DNA from: Albimonas marina
Lineage (GTDB): Bacteria > Pseudomonadota > Alphaproteobacteria > Rhodobacterales > Rhodobacteraceae
Reading direction: 5' to 3'
Length of the DNA stretch: 64,000 nt
Assembly (NCBI RefSeq): GCF_029223255.1
Contig: NZ_JARHUC010000003.1
Location: 372,001 to 436,000 of the forward strand
The notes below the pieces were generated by a model. That model searched no databases, was not told the origin of the DNA, and worked only from the letters and a program-made list of their open reading frames with translations. Positions 17,553 to 26,807 of the stretch are shown piece by piece. The translations under genes and the position numbers were made by a program. Positions within the stretch are counted from its first letter, which is position 1; the number at the start of each line of letters is the position of its first letter.

Positions 17553-17999
17553 TCAGGCGCGGGCGCGCGCCCGGGCCACGCCGCGGTCGTAGAGGGCGAA
17601 CAGCGCCATGCCCGCGGCCATCGCGGCCATGAAGGTCAGCACCGGGCCTCCGCCGATCGCCAGCGCCGCGAAGCCGCCCCCGGGGCAGATGCCCGACAGG
17701 CCCCAGCCGATCCCGAACAGGGTCGAGCCCGCCACCAGCCGCGCGTCGATCCGCGGGCGCGCGGGGCCCGGCATGGCGCCGCCGAACAGCGCCGTGCGGC
17801 GCGGGCGCGCCAGCAGCCAGGCCACGGCGCTGACCGACATCGCGCCGGCCATCACGAACATCAGCGTCGGGTCCCACGCCCCGTCGGCGATGGAGAGCAC
17901 GTCGAGGAAGGCCAGGACCCGGGCCGGGTTGGCCATGTCCGAGACCAGCAGGCCGAGGCCGAAGACCAGGCCGGCGGCGAAAGCGACTATCCTGCGCAT
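17553..17999 (-). CDS. YeeE/YedE-type sulfur transporter half, DUF6691 (PmpB-like)
   Basis: A 148-residue membrane protein with four hydrophobic segments, the second half of a split YeeE/YedE (TsuA-like) transporter. Family marks are LVFGLGLLVSDMANPARVLAF near the N-terminus and GWGLSGICPGGGFAAL (cysteine at about residue 107). Members of the superfamily import thiosulfate or move persulfide-type sulfur. It is 19 bases downstream of its partner gene, and a terminator follows it, so the two form a complete two-gene operon. The transported species is inferred from the family. Confidence 0.9.
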   Translation of the reverse strand: MRRIVAFAAGLVFGLGLLVSDMANPARVLAFLDVLSIADGAWDPTLMFVMAGAMSVSAVAWLLARPRRTALFGGAMPGPARPRIDARLVAGSTLFGIGWGLSGICPGGGFAALAIGGGPVLTFMAAMAAGMALFALYDRGVARARARA

Positions 18000-18018
18000 G
18001 ATCGATCCTTTCCCCGTC

Positions 18019-18459
18019 TCAGAACAGGCGGCCGACGGCGACGGTGACGATCGCCGCGGTCATGAACACGCCCATCGCCGCCATCGAGCGCAGCGACAGC
18101 CGCGCCGAGCCGCAGACCCCGTGCCCCGAGGTGCAGCCCGAGCCGAGCCGCGCGCCGAAGCCCACCAGCAGGCCGGCGACGATCAGGGTCGGAGCGTCGG
18201 CCTCGACCACGATCTCCTTCGCGCCGCCCACCAGGAAGTAGAGCGCCGGCGCCAGCGCCATGCCGACCAGGAACAGCAGGTTCTCGGCCGTCAGCAGCCG
18301 GCCGGCGCGCCCGCCGGGAAGGCCCTTCATCAGGTCCTCCACCAGCCCGCCGGCGATGCCGGAGATGCCGGCGATGCGGCCCGAGCCGAGAAGAAACAGG
18401 CCCGAGGCCGCGCCGATCAGCGCGCCGCCCAGCAGGCCGAGGATCCAGTCAGGAGACAT
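18019..18459 (-). CDS. YeeE/YedE-type sulfur transporter half (PmpA-like)
   Basis: First half of the split sulfur transporter, 146 residues. It has the core GLLVGFGARLGSGCTSGHGVCG, whose cysteines are the proposed sulfur-relay residues of this family, and GSGRIAGISGIAGGLV near the N-terminus. I place the start at 18459 (MSPDWILGLLGGAL), which has a GAGG Shine-Dalgarno sequence six bases upstream. The in-frame ATG at 18471 has none. An ArsR-family style palindrome lies just upstream, suggesting induction by reactive sulfur. No regulator gene of that type is present in the window. Confidence 0.9.
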   Translation of the reverse strand: MSPDWILGLLGGALIGAASGLFLLGSGRIAGISGIAGGLVEDLMKGLPGGRAGRLLTAENLLFLVGMALAPALYFLVGGAKEIVVEADAPTLIVAGLLVGFGARLGSGCTSGHGVCGSARLSLRSMAAMGVFMTAAIVTVAVGRLF

Positions 18460-18487
18460 GTTCAGCCTCATAAGAATTCAGGTAACA

Positions 18488-18511
18488 GAATATATATTCG
18501 AATCGTCGAAT
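18488..18511 (-). promoter_or_regulatory. Overlapping palindromes, candidate BigR/SqrR-type operator
   Basis: Two perfect palindromes share four bases: GAATATATATTC (18488-18499) and ATTCGAATCGTCGAAT (18496-18511, reading as ATTC-N8-GAAT). They sit 29 bases upstream of the PmpA-like start in an AT-rich island within a very GC-rich region. The ATTC-N8-GAAT spacing is, as I recall, that described for the persulfide-sensing repressors SqrR/BigR. Binding is inferred. Confidence 0.6.
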
Positions 18512-18634
18512 GCCTGCAAGACGGACGCTGCGTGAAACCGTTTCGGCGCGAAGCCCGTATCCTTGAGCGAGGCGCCGCATCCGCGGCGGACATCGCCCGC
18601 CGGTCCCGGCGGCGCGGCGCAGGAGGACGACGCC

Positions 18635-19098
18635 ATGATCGCACGAAGCCCCGCCCGCCGCATCCCGCGTCTCGCCTTCGCGCTGGCGCTGGGCCTTGCG
18701 GGGGGCCTCGCCGCGCCGGGCCCCTTCGCGCCGGCCGCGGCGCAGGAGGCGGGGGCGGCCGCGGAGATCCGCGGCGTGATCGAGCGCCAGCTCGAGGCGT
18801 TCCTGGCCGGCGACGTGGACGCGGCCTGGGGCTACGCCTCGCCCGGCATCCAGGGCCTGTTCGGCTCGGTCGAGAACTTCGGGCGGATGGTGCGCGAGGG
18901 CTACCCGATGGTCTGGCGCCCGGCGGAGTGGCGCTTTCTCGAGCTCGCGCCCGAGGCGGCGGCCCGCGGCTGCGCCAGTCGGTGATGCTGCGCGACGCCT
19001 CGGGCGCGGTGTGGATCGCGGACTACTTCATGACCGTCGTCGACGGCGCCTGGCGCATCGACGGCGTCACGCTGCGCAAGCCCGAGGCGACGGTCTGA
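18635..19098 (+). pseudogene. DUF4864 family secreted protein, interrupted by a -1 frameshift
   Basis: Starting at 18635 with a strong AGGAGG site, the frame encodes a signal peptide (hydrophobic to about residue 36, AAAQEAG) and a DUF4864-like domain through VREGYPMVWRPAEWRFLEL. It then stops at TGA 18983-18985. The natural continuation, LRQSVMLRDASGAVWIADYF up to the stop at 19098, lies in the frame that is one base earlier. One missing base near 18961-18972 would join the two parts into about 154 residues. Whether this is a real inactivating deletion or a sequencing error cannot be decided here. The family has an NTF2-like fold and no known function. Confidence 0.8.
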
Positions 19099-19113
19099 CC
19101 CCCGCGCCGGTCT

Positions 19114-19716
19114 TCAGAGCCCCAGCGAGGCCTCGCCCGCGTCCAGCATGATCGGGATCACGATCTCCTCCTCGTCGAAGAGGTGGCGGTCGAGCAGCCG
19201 GTCCATGCGCTTCAGTTCCGCCAGCACGTCGGCCATCGGACGCTTGGGGTCCGCGGGCCCCGCCTGAAGCGCGTTCAGCGCCCCCACCGCGCCGGCCTGG
19301 AAGCGGTCGAGCGCGTCGTGGATCGAGTGGTGGTCGCGGTCGAGGATGTCGAAGCCGCGCTGGAGCTTCGGCTGAAGCTTCAGCAGGGCGGGGAAGTAAT
19401 GCATGTCCTCGATCTGGTGATGCCCGTGGAGCTGCTGGAGGAAGAAGCCCGCGATGCGGCCGAACTCCTGGCTCCAGCGGCCGGCGGGCTTGGCGCCGTC
19501 CAGCGCCTCGTCCGTCAGCCGGGTCATCACGCCCATCGCCTCGCGGAACATGGCGTGGCGGTCGAGGTAGAAGCGGGTGGTGGGCCCGAAATTGGGATGG
19601 TCCCCCCAGATGTGGCGCGGGTAGTCGCCCAGCAGGAAGCGAAGGTCCTCCGGCAGGCCGGGACGCTGGTCGAGGGCGAGCGCGGGGTCGAGCTCGGGGG
19701 GCAGGGGGGCGGTCAT
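19114..19716 (-). CDS. Hemerythrin HHE domain protein
   Basis: A 200-residue cytoplasmic protein likely to bind a di-iron centre for oxygen or nitric oxide sensing or handling. Likely iron ligands are seen in LHGHHQIEDMHYFPALLKLQ, LDRDHHSIHDALDRF and LLDRHLFDEEEIVIP, matching the H...HxxxE...H...HxxxE/D pattern. An N-terminal extension with PRHIWGDHPNFGP is usual in the alphaproteobacterial branch. The ATG at 19716 starts MTAPLPPELD; upstream in-frame sequence is not protein-like. It converges with the frameshifted DUF4864 gene only 15 bases away. Confidence 0.9.
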   Translation of the reverse strand: MTAPLPPELDPALALDQRPGLPEDLRFLLGDYPRHIWGDHPNFGPTTRFYLDRHAMFREAMGVMTRLTDEALDGAKPAGRWSQEFGRIAGFFLQQLHGHHQIEDMHYFPALLKLQPKLQRGFDILDRDHHSIHDALDRFQAGAVGALNALQAGPADPKRPMADVLAELKRMDRLLDRHLFDEEEIVIPIMLDAGEASLGL

Positions 19717-19912
19717 GGCGGCTCCGGCGGCTGTGCGCTGGGGACGGTAGGGCCGCGGGCCCCCGAGGCCAAGGGCGGGGCGGGGCGAACGGATCGTTTC
19801 CGAGGGGGAGACGATGCCTGCGGACGGGGCGGGTCCGAAGCGGCCTCGCCCCTGTCCTCGCCGATGCGGGGAGGGAAGCGCGGCGGGAGGCGGCGCCTCC
19901 CGCCGCGGCGCG

Positions 19913-21037
19913 TCAGAGATAGGCGGCCAGCAGCAGCGCGGCCAGCGGCACGCTGAGGTCGCCGAACAGGCTGTTCGCGCCCCAGGCGTCGTAGCCGAAC
20001 GCGTAGCCGTCGGGACGCCAGGTCGAATAGGGCGTCGGGTAGGCCGAGCGGTAGGGGCCCGAGCGGTAGGGGTCGACCACCCGCACCAGCGTCGTGCGCC
20101 GCGGCTCGGCATAGCGCACCGAGCCATAGCGCACTGGGTCATACCGCACGGGCGCGTATCGCACGGGCCGCGCGTCCCAGCCGTAGGGATAGGCGTAGGC
20201 CGGGGCCCCGACGCCGAAGAGCGTGGTCACCGGGGTCGGCCGCCAGCCGAAGGCGGGCGCGATCAGCGAGGCGACCGAGAGCCGGGCGCCCCCGGGTCGC
20301 GCCCAAGCGGGACCGGACGCGGGCAGCACGCGCACCTGGCGCGGCTCGTTCCAGCCGCTCCAGCGCTCCGTGCGGGCGGGGGCGAATAGCAGGCGGGCGC
20401 GCTCGCGCTCCTGCGCGCGCCAAGCGTCGCGCCAGCGCCGGTCGTCGCGATCCTCGCGCCAGCCGAAGTCGGCGTGACGCGCGGCGAGGCGGCGATCCTC
20501 GCGCCAGCGGGCGTCGTCGCGCCAGTCCGCCCAGGCGTGGCGGTCGTCGCGGTGCTTCGCGCGCCAGGCCTCGGCCGCGGTCAGGCGGCGGCCGTCGTCG
20601 CTGCGGTCCTTGCGGAGATCCTTGTTCTTGCGGCGGTCGTCGTCGCGGCGCGCCTCGCGGCGGTCGTCCTTGCGCCTGGCCTCGCGGCGGTCGTCGTCGC
20701 GATGCCGCTCGCGCCAGGCCGCCGCCGAGTCGTCGCGCTTGGCCTTGCGCCCGCCGGCCTCGGCGGTCTTGCGCTGGCCGGCCTTGCGCTCGGACTTGCC
20801 GCCGGCGTGGCGCTTGCCGTCGCCCTTGCGGGCCTTGCCGCCGGCCTGGCGCTGCTTCTTCTTCTTCGCGCCGGCCTTCCTGCGCGTCTCCTCGGCCTTC
20901 TTGCCGGCGACCTGGATCACCTCGGCGCCTGCGGGGCCGGAGGCGGGGATCGCGATCGACTGGACCGCCGGAGCCGCGACGGGCGCGAGCAGCGCGCCGG
21001 CCGCGACCCCGGCGGCGATGAGAGAGCGGATCTTCAT
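19913..21037 (-). CDS. Secreted Arg/Lys/Asp-rich low-complexity protein
   Basis: A 374-residue exported protein with a clear signal peptide (MKIRSLIAAGVAAGALLAPV). Residues of about 45 to 220 are dominated by Arg, Asp, Lys and Trp in short repeats such as RDDDRREARR. A less charged C-terminal domain contains tandem PVRY repeats (four within about 20 residues). The terminal part is a hydrophobic stretch, LSVPLAALLLAAYL. It resembles RcnB-like or nickel/cobalt-homeostasis periplasmic proteins in composition only; I do not assign it. The ATG at 21037 has an AGGAG site eight bases upstream. Confidence 0.7.
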   Translation of the reverse strand: MKIRSLIAAGVAAGALLAPVAAPAVQSIAIPASGPAGAEVIQVAGKKAEETRRKAGAKKKKQRQAGGKARKGDGKRHAGGKSERKAGQRKTAEAGGRKAKRDDSAAAWRERHRDDDRREARRKDDRREARRDDDRRKNKDLRKDRSDDGRRLTAAEAWRAKHRDDRHAWADWRDDARWREDRRLAARHADFGWREDRDDRRWRDAWRAQERERARLLFAPARTERWSGWNEPRQVRVLPASGPAWARPGGARLSVASLIAPAFGWRPTPVTTLFGVGAPAYAYPYGWDARPVRYAPVRYDPVRYGSVRYAEPRRTTLVRVVDPYRSGPYRSAYPTPYSTWRPDGYAFGYDAWGANSLFGDLSVPLAALLLAAYL

Positions 21038-21525
21038 GGTCCGGGCTCCTTCGCGGGCATCGGGGTCTGCAACAGGTGTGTCGCGGAACAAGGCGAACCG
21101 GCGCCGAAACCCGAGCGTGCGGGGGGCCGGGGGCCGGATATTCCGCCCGCCGGCGCCGTGCGCCGCGCCGCGGGGGGCGCCTTCAGCGGGGGTTAACCTG
21201 CGCGCAGGTCGGAGCGTGGCGCGCGGAAAGGGCGCGACGCATGCGCGCCGCGCCCCCCGCCGGCAGGCCGCCGCCGCCGGCCATCCCCGACCTCGCGCCG
21301 CGGAGGGGTTCGCGGTCGGCGACGCCGGAGAGCTCTGAGCTTCGCTCGAGGCGGGAGAGACGAGGCCTCGCCCGCCCGCATGTCCCTGTCACGCGCCGGG
21401 GGCGCGGGTCCGTCGCGGCGGTCACCAAGCCGTGAACCCCGGAGGGCCGGTCTCGGCCGCTCGCTCCGGGCGGGAGGTCGCGACGGGCGGCGCGGGGCCG
21501 CCCGTCGCGGGTCCGGGGCGCGGGA
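21038..21525. other. 488-bp intergenic region, palindromes but no gene seen
   Basis: Upstream of the Arg/Asp-rich gene. It contains adjacent short palindromes GGTTAACC and CCTGCGCGCAGG (21191-21208), which stand out for the TTAA core in GC-rich sequence. A strong hairpin at 21480-21508 belongs to the next minus-strand gene. Frames crossing it look like noise. Confidence 0.5.
21480..21508 (-). terminator. 12-bp stem hairpin, candidate terminator
   Basis: GCGACGGGCGGC and its exact reverse complement around a 5-base loop, 17 bases past the stop at 21526 on the minus strand. No T-run follows. Confidence 0.5.
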
Positions 21526-22029
21526 TCAGTCGGCCGCGGGGCCGGCCTGCGGGCCGCGGGCGCCCGAGCGGGGGGCGCCGCCGCCCTGCCAGGGGCCCTG
21601 GCCGGTCTCGAGGCGCTCGCGCTCGCGCAGACGCTCCTGCGCGAGGTCGCGGGTCCGCTGGCCGCCGAGCTCGCGGTCGCCGACATGAAGGCGCTCCCGC
21701 TCCCGCTCCCGCTCCTGGTGGCGGAGCTGATGCCGGGCAGGGGCGCCCTGCATCGCGCCGCGGCCCCGCTCCGTCGCCTGGCCCTGGCCGCCGGGGGCGC
21801 CGCCGCCCTGGGTCCAGCGGTCCTGGGACTGGCTCTGGGACGGGCCGCGGCCTGCGCCGGGGCCGCCCATGCCCCCGCCCATGCCGCCCCCGCCGCCCTG
21901 GGCGAGGCGCATCATCTGCAGGGGCGCGCCGTCCGGCTGGGAGCGGGGCGAGGGCGCGGACTGGGCCGCGAGGGGGGCTGCGAGCGCGACGAGCGCCGCG
22001 CCGGCCGCGAGATAGGATCCGATACGCAT
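21526..22029 (-). CDS. Secreted Gly/Gln/Arg-rich protein of unknown function
   Basis: A 167-residue protein with a signal peptide (MRIGSYLAAGAALVALAAPL, cleavage near AAQSAP). The mature part is low complexity: a glycine/methionine run (GGGGGMGGGMGGPGAG), then Gln/Ser repeats, then an alternating Arg/Glu segment (RHQERERERERLHV). No domain is recognised. The start is well supported by an AGGAGGAG sequence seven bases upstream. The composition is similar in style to the other secreted low-complexity gene nearby, but the sequences are not alike. Confidence 0.65.
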   Translation of the reverse strand: MRIGSYLAAGAALVALAAPLAAQSAPSPRSQPDGAPLQMMRLAQGGGGGMGGGMGGPGAGRGPSQSQSQDRWTQGGGAPGGQGQATERGRGAMQGAPARHQLRHQERERERERLHVGDRELGGQRTRDLAQERLRERERLETGQGPWQGGGAPRSGARGPQAGPAAD

Positions 22030-22198
22030 CTGCGTCTCCTCCTGAACTGGATTCGAGGCTTCAACGCGGGGGCGTCGACGCTCCGTCGGGTGGTGACGCA
22101 ACGTCATATGATGAAAATTGCATTTGAATGAATCGCGCCCGGAAGCGTCGGGCCGGGCGGCTTCAGGGCGCCCGGCGCGCAGGGCCCGGAACGCGAAA

Positions 22199-22224
22199 GG
22201 GCGCCGCGGTGTCCCGCGGCGCCC
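22199..22224 (-). terminator. Rho-independent terminator of ilvC
   Basis: GGGCGCCGCGG and its exact reverse complement around a 4-base loop (11-bp stem), followed on the minus strand by TTTCGCGTTCC. It lies 27 bases past the ilvC stop. The same TTTCGCGTTCC tail follows the hairpin at 17504-17529. Confidence 0.8.
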
Positions 22225-22250
22225 CCGACCTCCGGGCCTGTCGGCCGGGA

Positions 22251-24129
<1,879 letters not shown>

Positions 24130-24502
24130 GACGAAATCCTCTCTAGGGGCGGACGCCGGGGGGCTGGCGGACCGCGGGCCGGAGCCGGTCCGGCGGCCTC
24201 GGCGAACGTCGCGGCGCCGCGATCATCGCGGTCGGGCGCCGGTCGGCGGAGGGGCTGCGCCTCTCTTCGGCCGACGCTTCTAGATATCTCTCGCGAAAGG
24301 GCGCTCCCGCGGCGGGGAGGCGTTTGGATCTGGGAGACTTCTGGCCGATTTCGAGACGGCGCCCCCGGCGCCGGTCCGGCGGCCGGCCCTCGCTCCCGCC
24401 GCGGCGCCCGCCGTCCCCCCCGCGCCGCCGCGTCGCCTTGCGCGGGAGCGCGGGCGCGTCTACCTCCTCGCCCGAACGGGAGAGAGACGGAGACCAACGC
24501 CC
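24130..24502. promoter_or_regulatory. 373-bp divergent intergenic region
   Basis: It separates the PRC-barrel gene (minus) from the methylmalonyl-CoA epimerase gene (plus), so promoters for both should lie here. The only AT-rich patch is TAGATATCTC (24281-24290), containing the palindrome AGATATCT. I could not assign confident -35/-10 boxes. Confidence 0.4.
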
Positions 24503-24907
24503 ATGATCGGACGCCTGAACCACGTGGCCATCGCCGTGCCGGACCTCGAGGCCGCCTGCGCGCAGTACCGCACGGCGCTGGGCGCCAACGTCGGCGCGCC
24601 GCAGGACGAGCCCGACCATGGCGTGACCGTGGTCTTCATCGAGCTGCCCAACACCAAGATCGAGCTGCTCTACCCGCTGGGCGAAAACTCGCCGATCAAG
24701 GGCTTTCTCGACAAGAACCCCTCGGGCGGCATCCACCACGTCTGCTACGAGGTCGAGGACATCATCGCCGCGCGCGATCACCTCAAGGCCTCCGGCGCCC
24801 GGGTGCTGGGCGACGGGGAGCCCAAGATCGGCGCCCATGGGAAGCCCGTGCTGTTCCTGCACCCCAAGGACTTCAACGGCACGCTGACGGAGCTCGAACA
24901 AGTTTGA
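24503..24907 (+). CDS. mce: Methylmalonyl-CoA epimerase
   Basis: Interconverts (S)- and (R)-methylmalonyl-CoA in the pathway that feeds propionyl-CoA into succinyl-CoA. The 134-residue protein is a vicinal-oxygen-chelate fold with the expected metal ligands: His in RLNHVAIAVPDL, His in GGIHHVCYEVEDI (about residue 78) and Glu in the terminal LTELEQV. SPIKGFLDKNPSGG is a family block. Its stop overlaps the TTG start of the DUF1467 gene, a pairing often seen in alphaproteobacteria. Confidence 0.95.
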   Translation: MIGRLNHVAIAVPDLEAACAQYRTALGANVGAPQDEPDHGVTVVFIELPNTKIELLYPLGENSPIKGFLDKNPSGGIHHVCYEVEDIIAARDHLKASGARVLGDGEPKIGAHGKPVLFLHPKDFNGTLTELEQV

Positions 24908-25233
24908 CCATCACAGCCGCCATCGTCCTGCTCGCCGTCATCTGGTTCATGACCCTCTACATCTCGCTTCCGATCGGGATGAAGAGCCAGGGGGACGTGG
25001 GCGAGGTGGCGCCGGGCACCCCCGCCTCGGCCCCGTCGGACTTCCACCTGAGGCGCAAGCTGAAGTGGGTGACGATCATCGCGACGCCGATCTGGATCGC
25101 CGTGTGCGCGGTGATCTGGTTCGTGCCCTGGTCGATGGGCGACCTCGACTTCTATTCCGGCATCGAGCCGGGCTGGAAGGTCCAGCGCGAGGCGGCCGCG
25201 GCCGCCGAGGCCGCGACGAAGGCGGCCGAGTGA
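24904..25233 (+). CDS. DUF1467 family membrane protein
   Basis: A 109-residue protein with two transmembrane segments: residues of about 3-22 (TAAIVLLAVIWFMTLYISL) and 58-78 (WVTIIATPIWIAVCAVIWF). Family text includes LYISLPIGMKSQGDVGEVAPGT between them. The only sensible start is TTG at 24904, which overlaps the mce stop as TTGA. The function is unknown; its constant position after mce suggests a link to acyl-CoA metabolism or simply a conserved transcript. The C-terminus is alanine/glutamate-rich. Confidence 0.88.
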   Translation: MTITAAIVLLAVIWFMTLYISLPIGMKSQGDVGEVAPGTPASAPSDFHLRRKLKWVTIIATPIWIAVCAVIWFVPWSMGDLDFYSGIEPGWKVQREAAAAAEAATKAAE

Positions 25234-25327
25234 CGCCGGCGCGGCCCCGCGGGGGCTGCGCGGCCGGAAGAACGAGGGGCGGGGCGCGCGGGCGTCCCGC
25301 CCTTTTTCCTGACCGGGACCGGGCCGG

Positions 25328-25684
25328 TCAGGGACGGGGTCGGCGAGACGGCCCGCGTCGCTCGGCCCCCAGCCGGCTGAGGCGGGCGATGACCAGCTCC
25401 ACCAGTTCCGGCTGCATGAAGGCGTAGCGGTCGGGGATGTCGAGGCAGACGACCCGCTTGCCCTTCAACGCGCCCCCGAGCTGACGCTTCAGGCGGGCGA
25501 GCTGGGACGTCTCCATCACCGCGATCACGTCGGCCCAGCCGAGGGCCCCGGGGCCCGCCCGCTCGTCCGCATCGGCGCTCAGGCCGGCGAAGTCGGTCTC
25601 CCAGCCCAGCCGCTCGGCCGCGACCGCCGCCGCCGTCGGGCTGCGTCGCCGGGCCTTGCCGCAGATGAAGAGCACGCGGGTCAC
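25328..25684 (-). CDS. Small low-molecular-weight protein tyrosine phosphatase-like protein (COG4551 type)
   Basis: A 118-residue cytoplasmic protein with the N-terminal phosphatase loop VLFICGKARRRSPTAAAVAA. This keeps the C-X5-R-S core but replaces the usual CxGNxCRSP residues with an arginine-rich loop, as in a shorter branch of the low-molecular-weight phosphatase family. A DP-type general acid loop is not obvious; the candidate region is CLDIPDRYAFMQPELVELV near residue 82. Catalysis is plausible but unproven. The C-terminal tail is arginine-rich. It is an isolated minus-strand gene after DUF1467. Confidence 0.8.
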   Translation of the reverse strand: MTRVLFICGKARRRSPTAAAVAAERLGWETDFAGLSADADERAGPGALGWADVIAVMETSQLARLKRQLGGALKGKRVVCLDIPDRYAFMQPELVELVIARLSRLGAERRGPSRRPRP

Positions 25685-25820
25685 GGCCGGGACCTGTCCC
25701 CACCGGGCGCGCGCGGGCGCGAGGCGTCGCGGAGCGCGGGGCGGCGCGGCGCCCGGTCCTGCCGGGAGGACCGACGCCCCGGCAGGGGCGGCGACCCGGT
25801 CGAAAGGGGGCGCGCGGCGC

Positions 25821-26621
25821 TCACCGGACCCGGAAGCGCGTGCCCGGGGCGGGCGGCGGGTTGGGGGGGCCGGCGAAGCACTGGGCCTTGGACATCCACT
25901 CGCTCGCCACCGGGCCGGTCACCGTCAGGTCCACGTCGGCGATGTTGCGGGTCTGGGCGACCACCTGGGCGAAGGCGACGGCCGGGCCCTCGATGCGCTC
26001 GACCTCCGAGGGCTCGCCGTATTCCCAGATCTCGCCGGAGGGGGCGGTCAGGCGCAGGTAGGGGCGCGGCTCGGGGACCGGCTCGCCGCGGTTGGCGAAG
26101 GTCCAGCCGAAGGTGTTCACGCCCAGCATGACGATGTTGCGCACGTAGTCATGCTCCTCCCGCTCGGCGCCCAGGATGTCGTAGACCTCCTGGCCGTGGG
26201 CCCAGGTCTCCATCAGGCGGGCGGTGATGAAGCTGCGCGCGCTCATGTCCGGGCCCGCCCACTTGAGGCGCGCCTTGGGGTCGGCGTCGACGAAGAGGTC
26301 GGCCACCCGCTCGCAGGTCTCGATCCAGGCGGCGAGGAGCGCGCGCCCGCTCAGCCCCTCCAGCCAGCGGTCGGTGTAGGCGATGGTGGTCTCGCCCGCC
26401 GCCCGCGCGGCCTTGAGATCGGCGAACAGCGCCACCAGCGCCGGCTCGTCGGTCAGCGCCAGGTCGGCGGCGAAGTTGAAGAAGTGCAGGTGCTGGATGA
26501 CCGTGTCGATGGTCCAGCCCTTGAACTGCGTCTCGGTGCGGAAGCCCGCGTCGTCCACGTCGGCCAGCAGGGCGTGCAGCCCCCGGCTCTCGGCGCGGAA
26601 ATCTTCGGCCTGCTCGAGCAT
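25821..26621 (-). CDS. TIGR03084-like DinB/maleylpyruvate isomerase-type metal-binding protein
   Basis: A 266-residue protein with an N-terminal four-helix DinB-like domain. Likely metal-binding histidines are in IDTVIQHLHFFNF (about residue 45) and MSARSFITARLMETWAHGQEV (about 135-150). The C-terminal region matches the wing-like domain of TIGR03084 proteins, with YLRLTAPSGEIWEYGEPS. Mycothiol-dependent enzymes share the fold, but this organism is not expected to make mycothiol, so the reaction is unknown. The ATG at 26621 is chosen for the GGAGGA site seven bases upstream. It is divergent from an acyl-CoA synthetase gene, a frequent partner. Confidence 0.82.
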   Translation of the reverse strand: MLEQAEDFRAESRGLHALLADVDDAGFRTETQFKGWTIDTVIQHLHFFNFAADLALTDEPALVALFADLKAARAAGETTIAYTDRWLEGLSGRALLAAWIETCERVADLFVDADPKARLKWAGPDMSARSFITARLMETWAHGQEVYDILGAEREEHDYVRNIVMLGVNTFGWTFANRGEPVPEPRPYLRLTAPSGEIWEYGEPSEVERIEGPAVAFAQVVAQTRNIADVDLTVTGPVASEWMSKAQCFAGPPNPPPAPGTRFRVR

Positions 26622-26807
26622 CGCCAATCCTCCCATGGCATTTGTCCGGCGCCCGACATACTCTCGGGTACGTCGCGTCTTGCGGCGGCGCCGGTTTCGG
26701 GGAAGGTTCTGCCATGTCCCGACCCGGCGCGGAAGTCGTCGGACGGGACGAGGTCGACGCGGCGAGGCCGTGCGACCCTGCGCGCGAAGACGCGGGAGGA
26801 GACGGAC
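26622..26807. promoter_or_regulatory. Divergent promoter region, acyl-CoA catabolism genes
   Basis: It is a 186-bp gap between the TIGR03084-like gene (minus) and the acyl-CoA synthetase gene (plus). A lower-GC stretch at about 26635-26670 is the likely promoter area; no operator could be fixed by eye. Confidence 0.4.
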
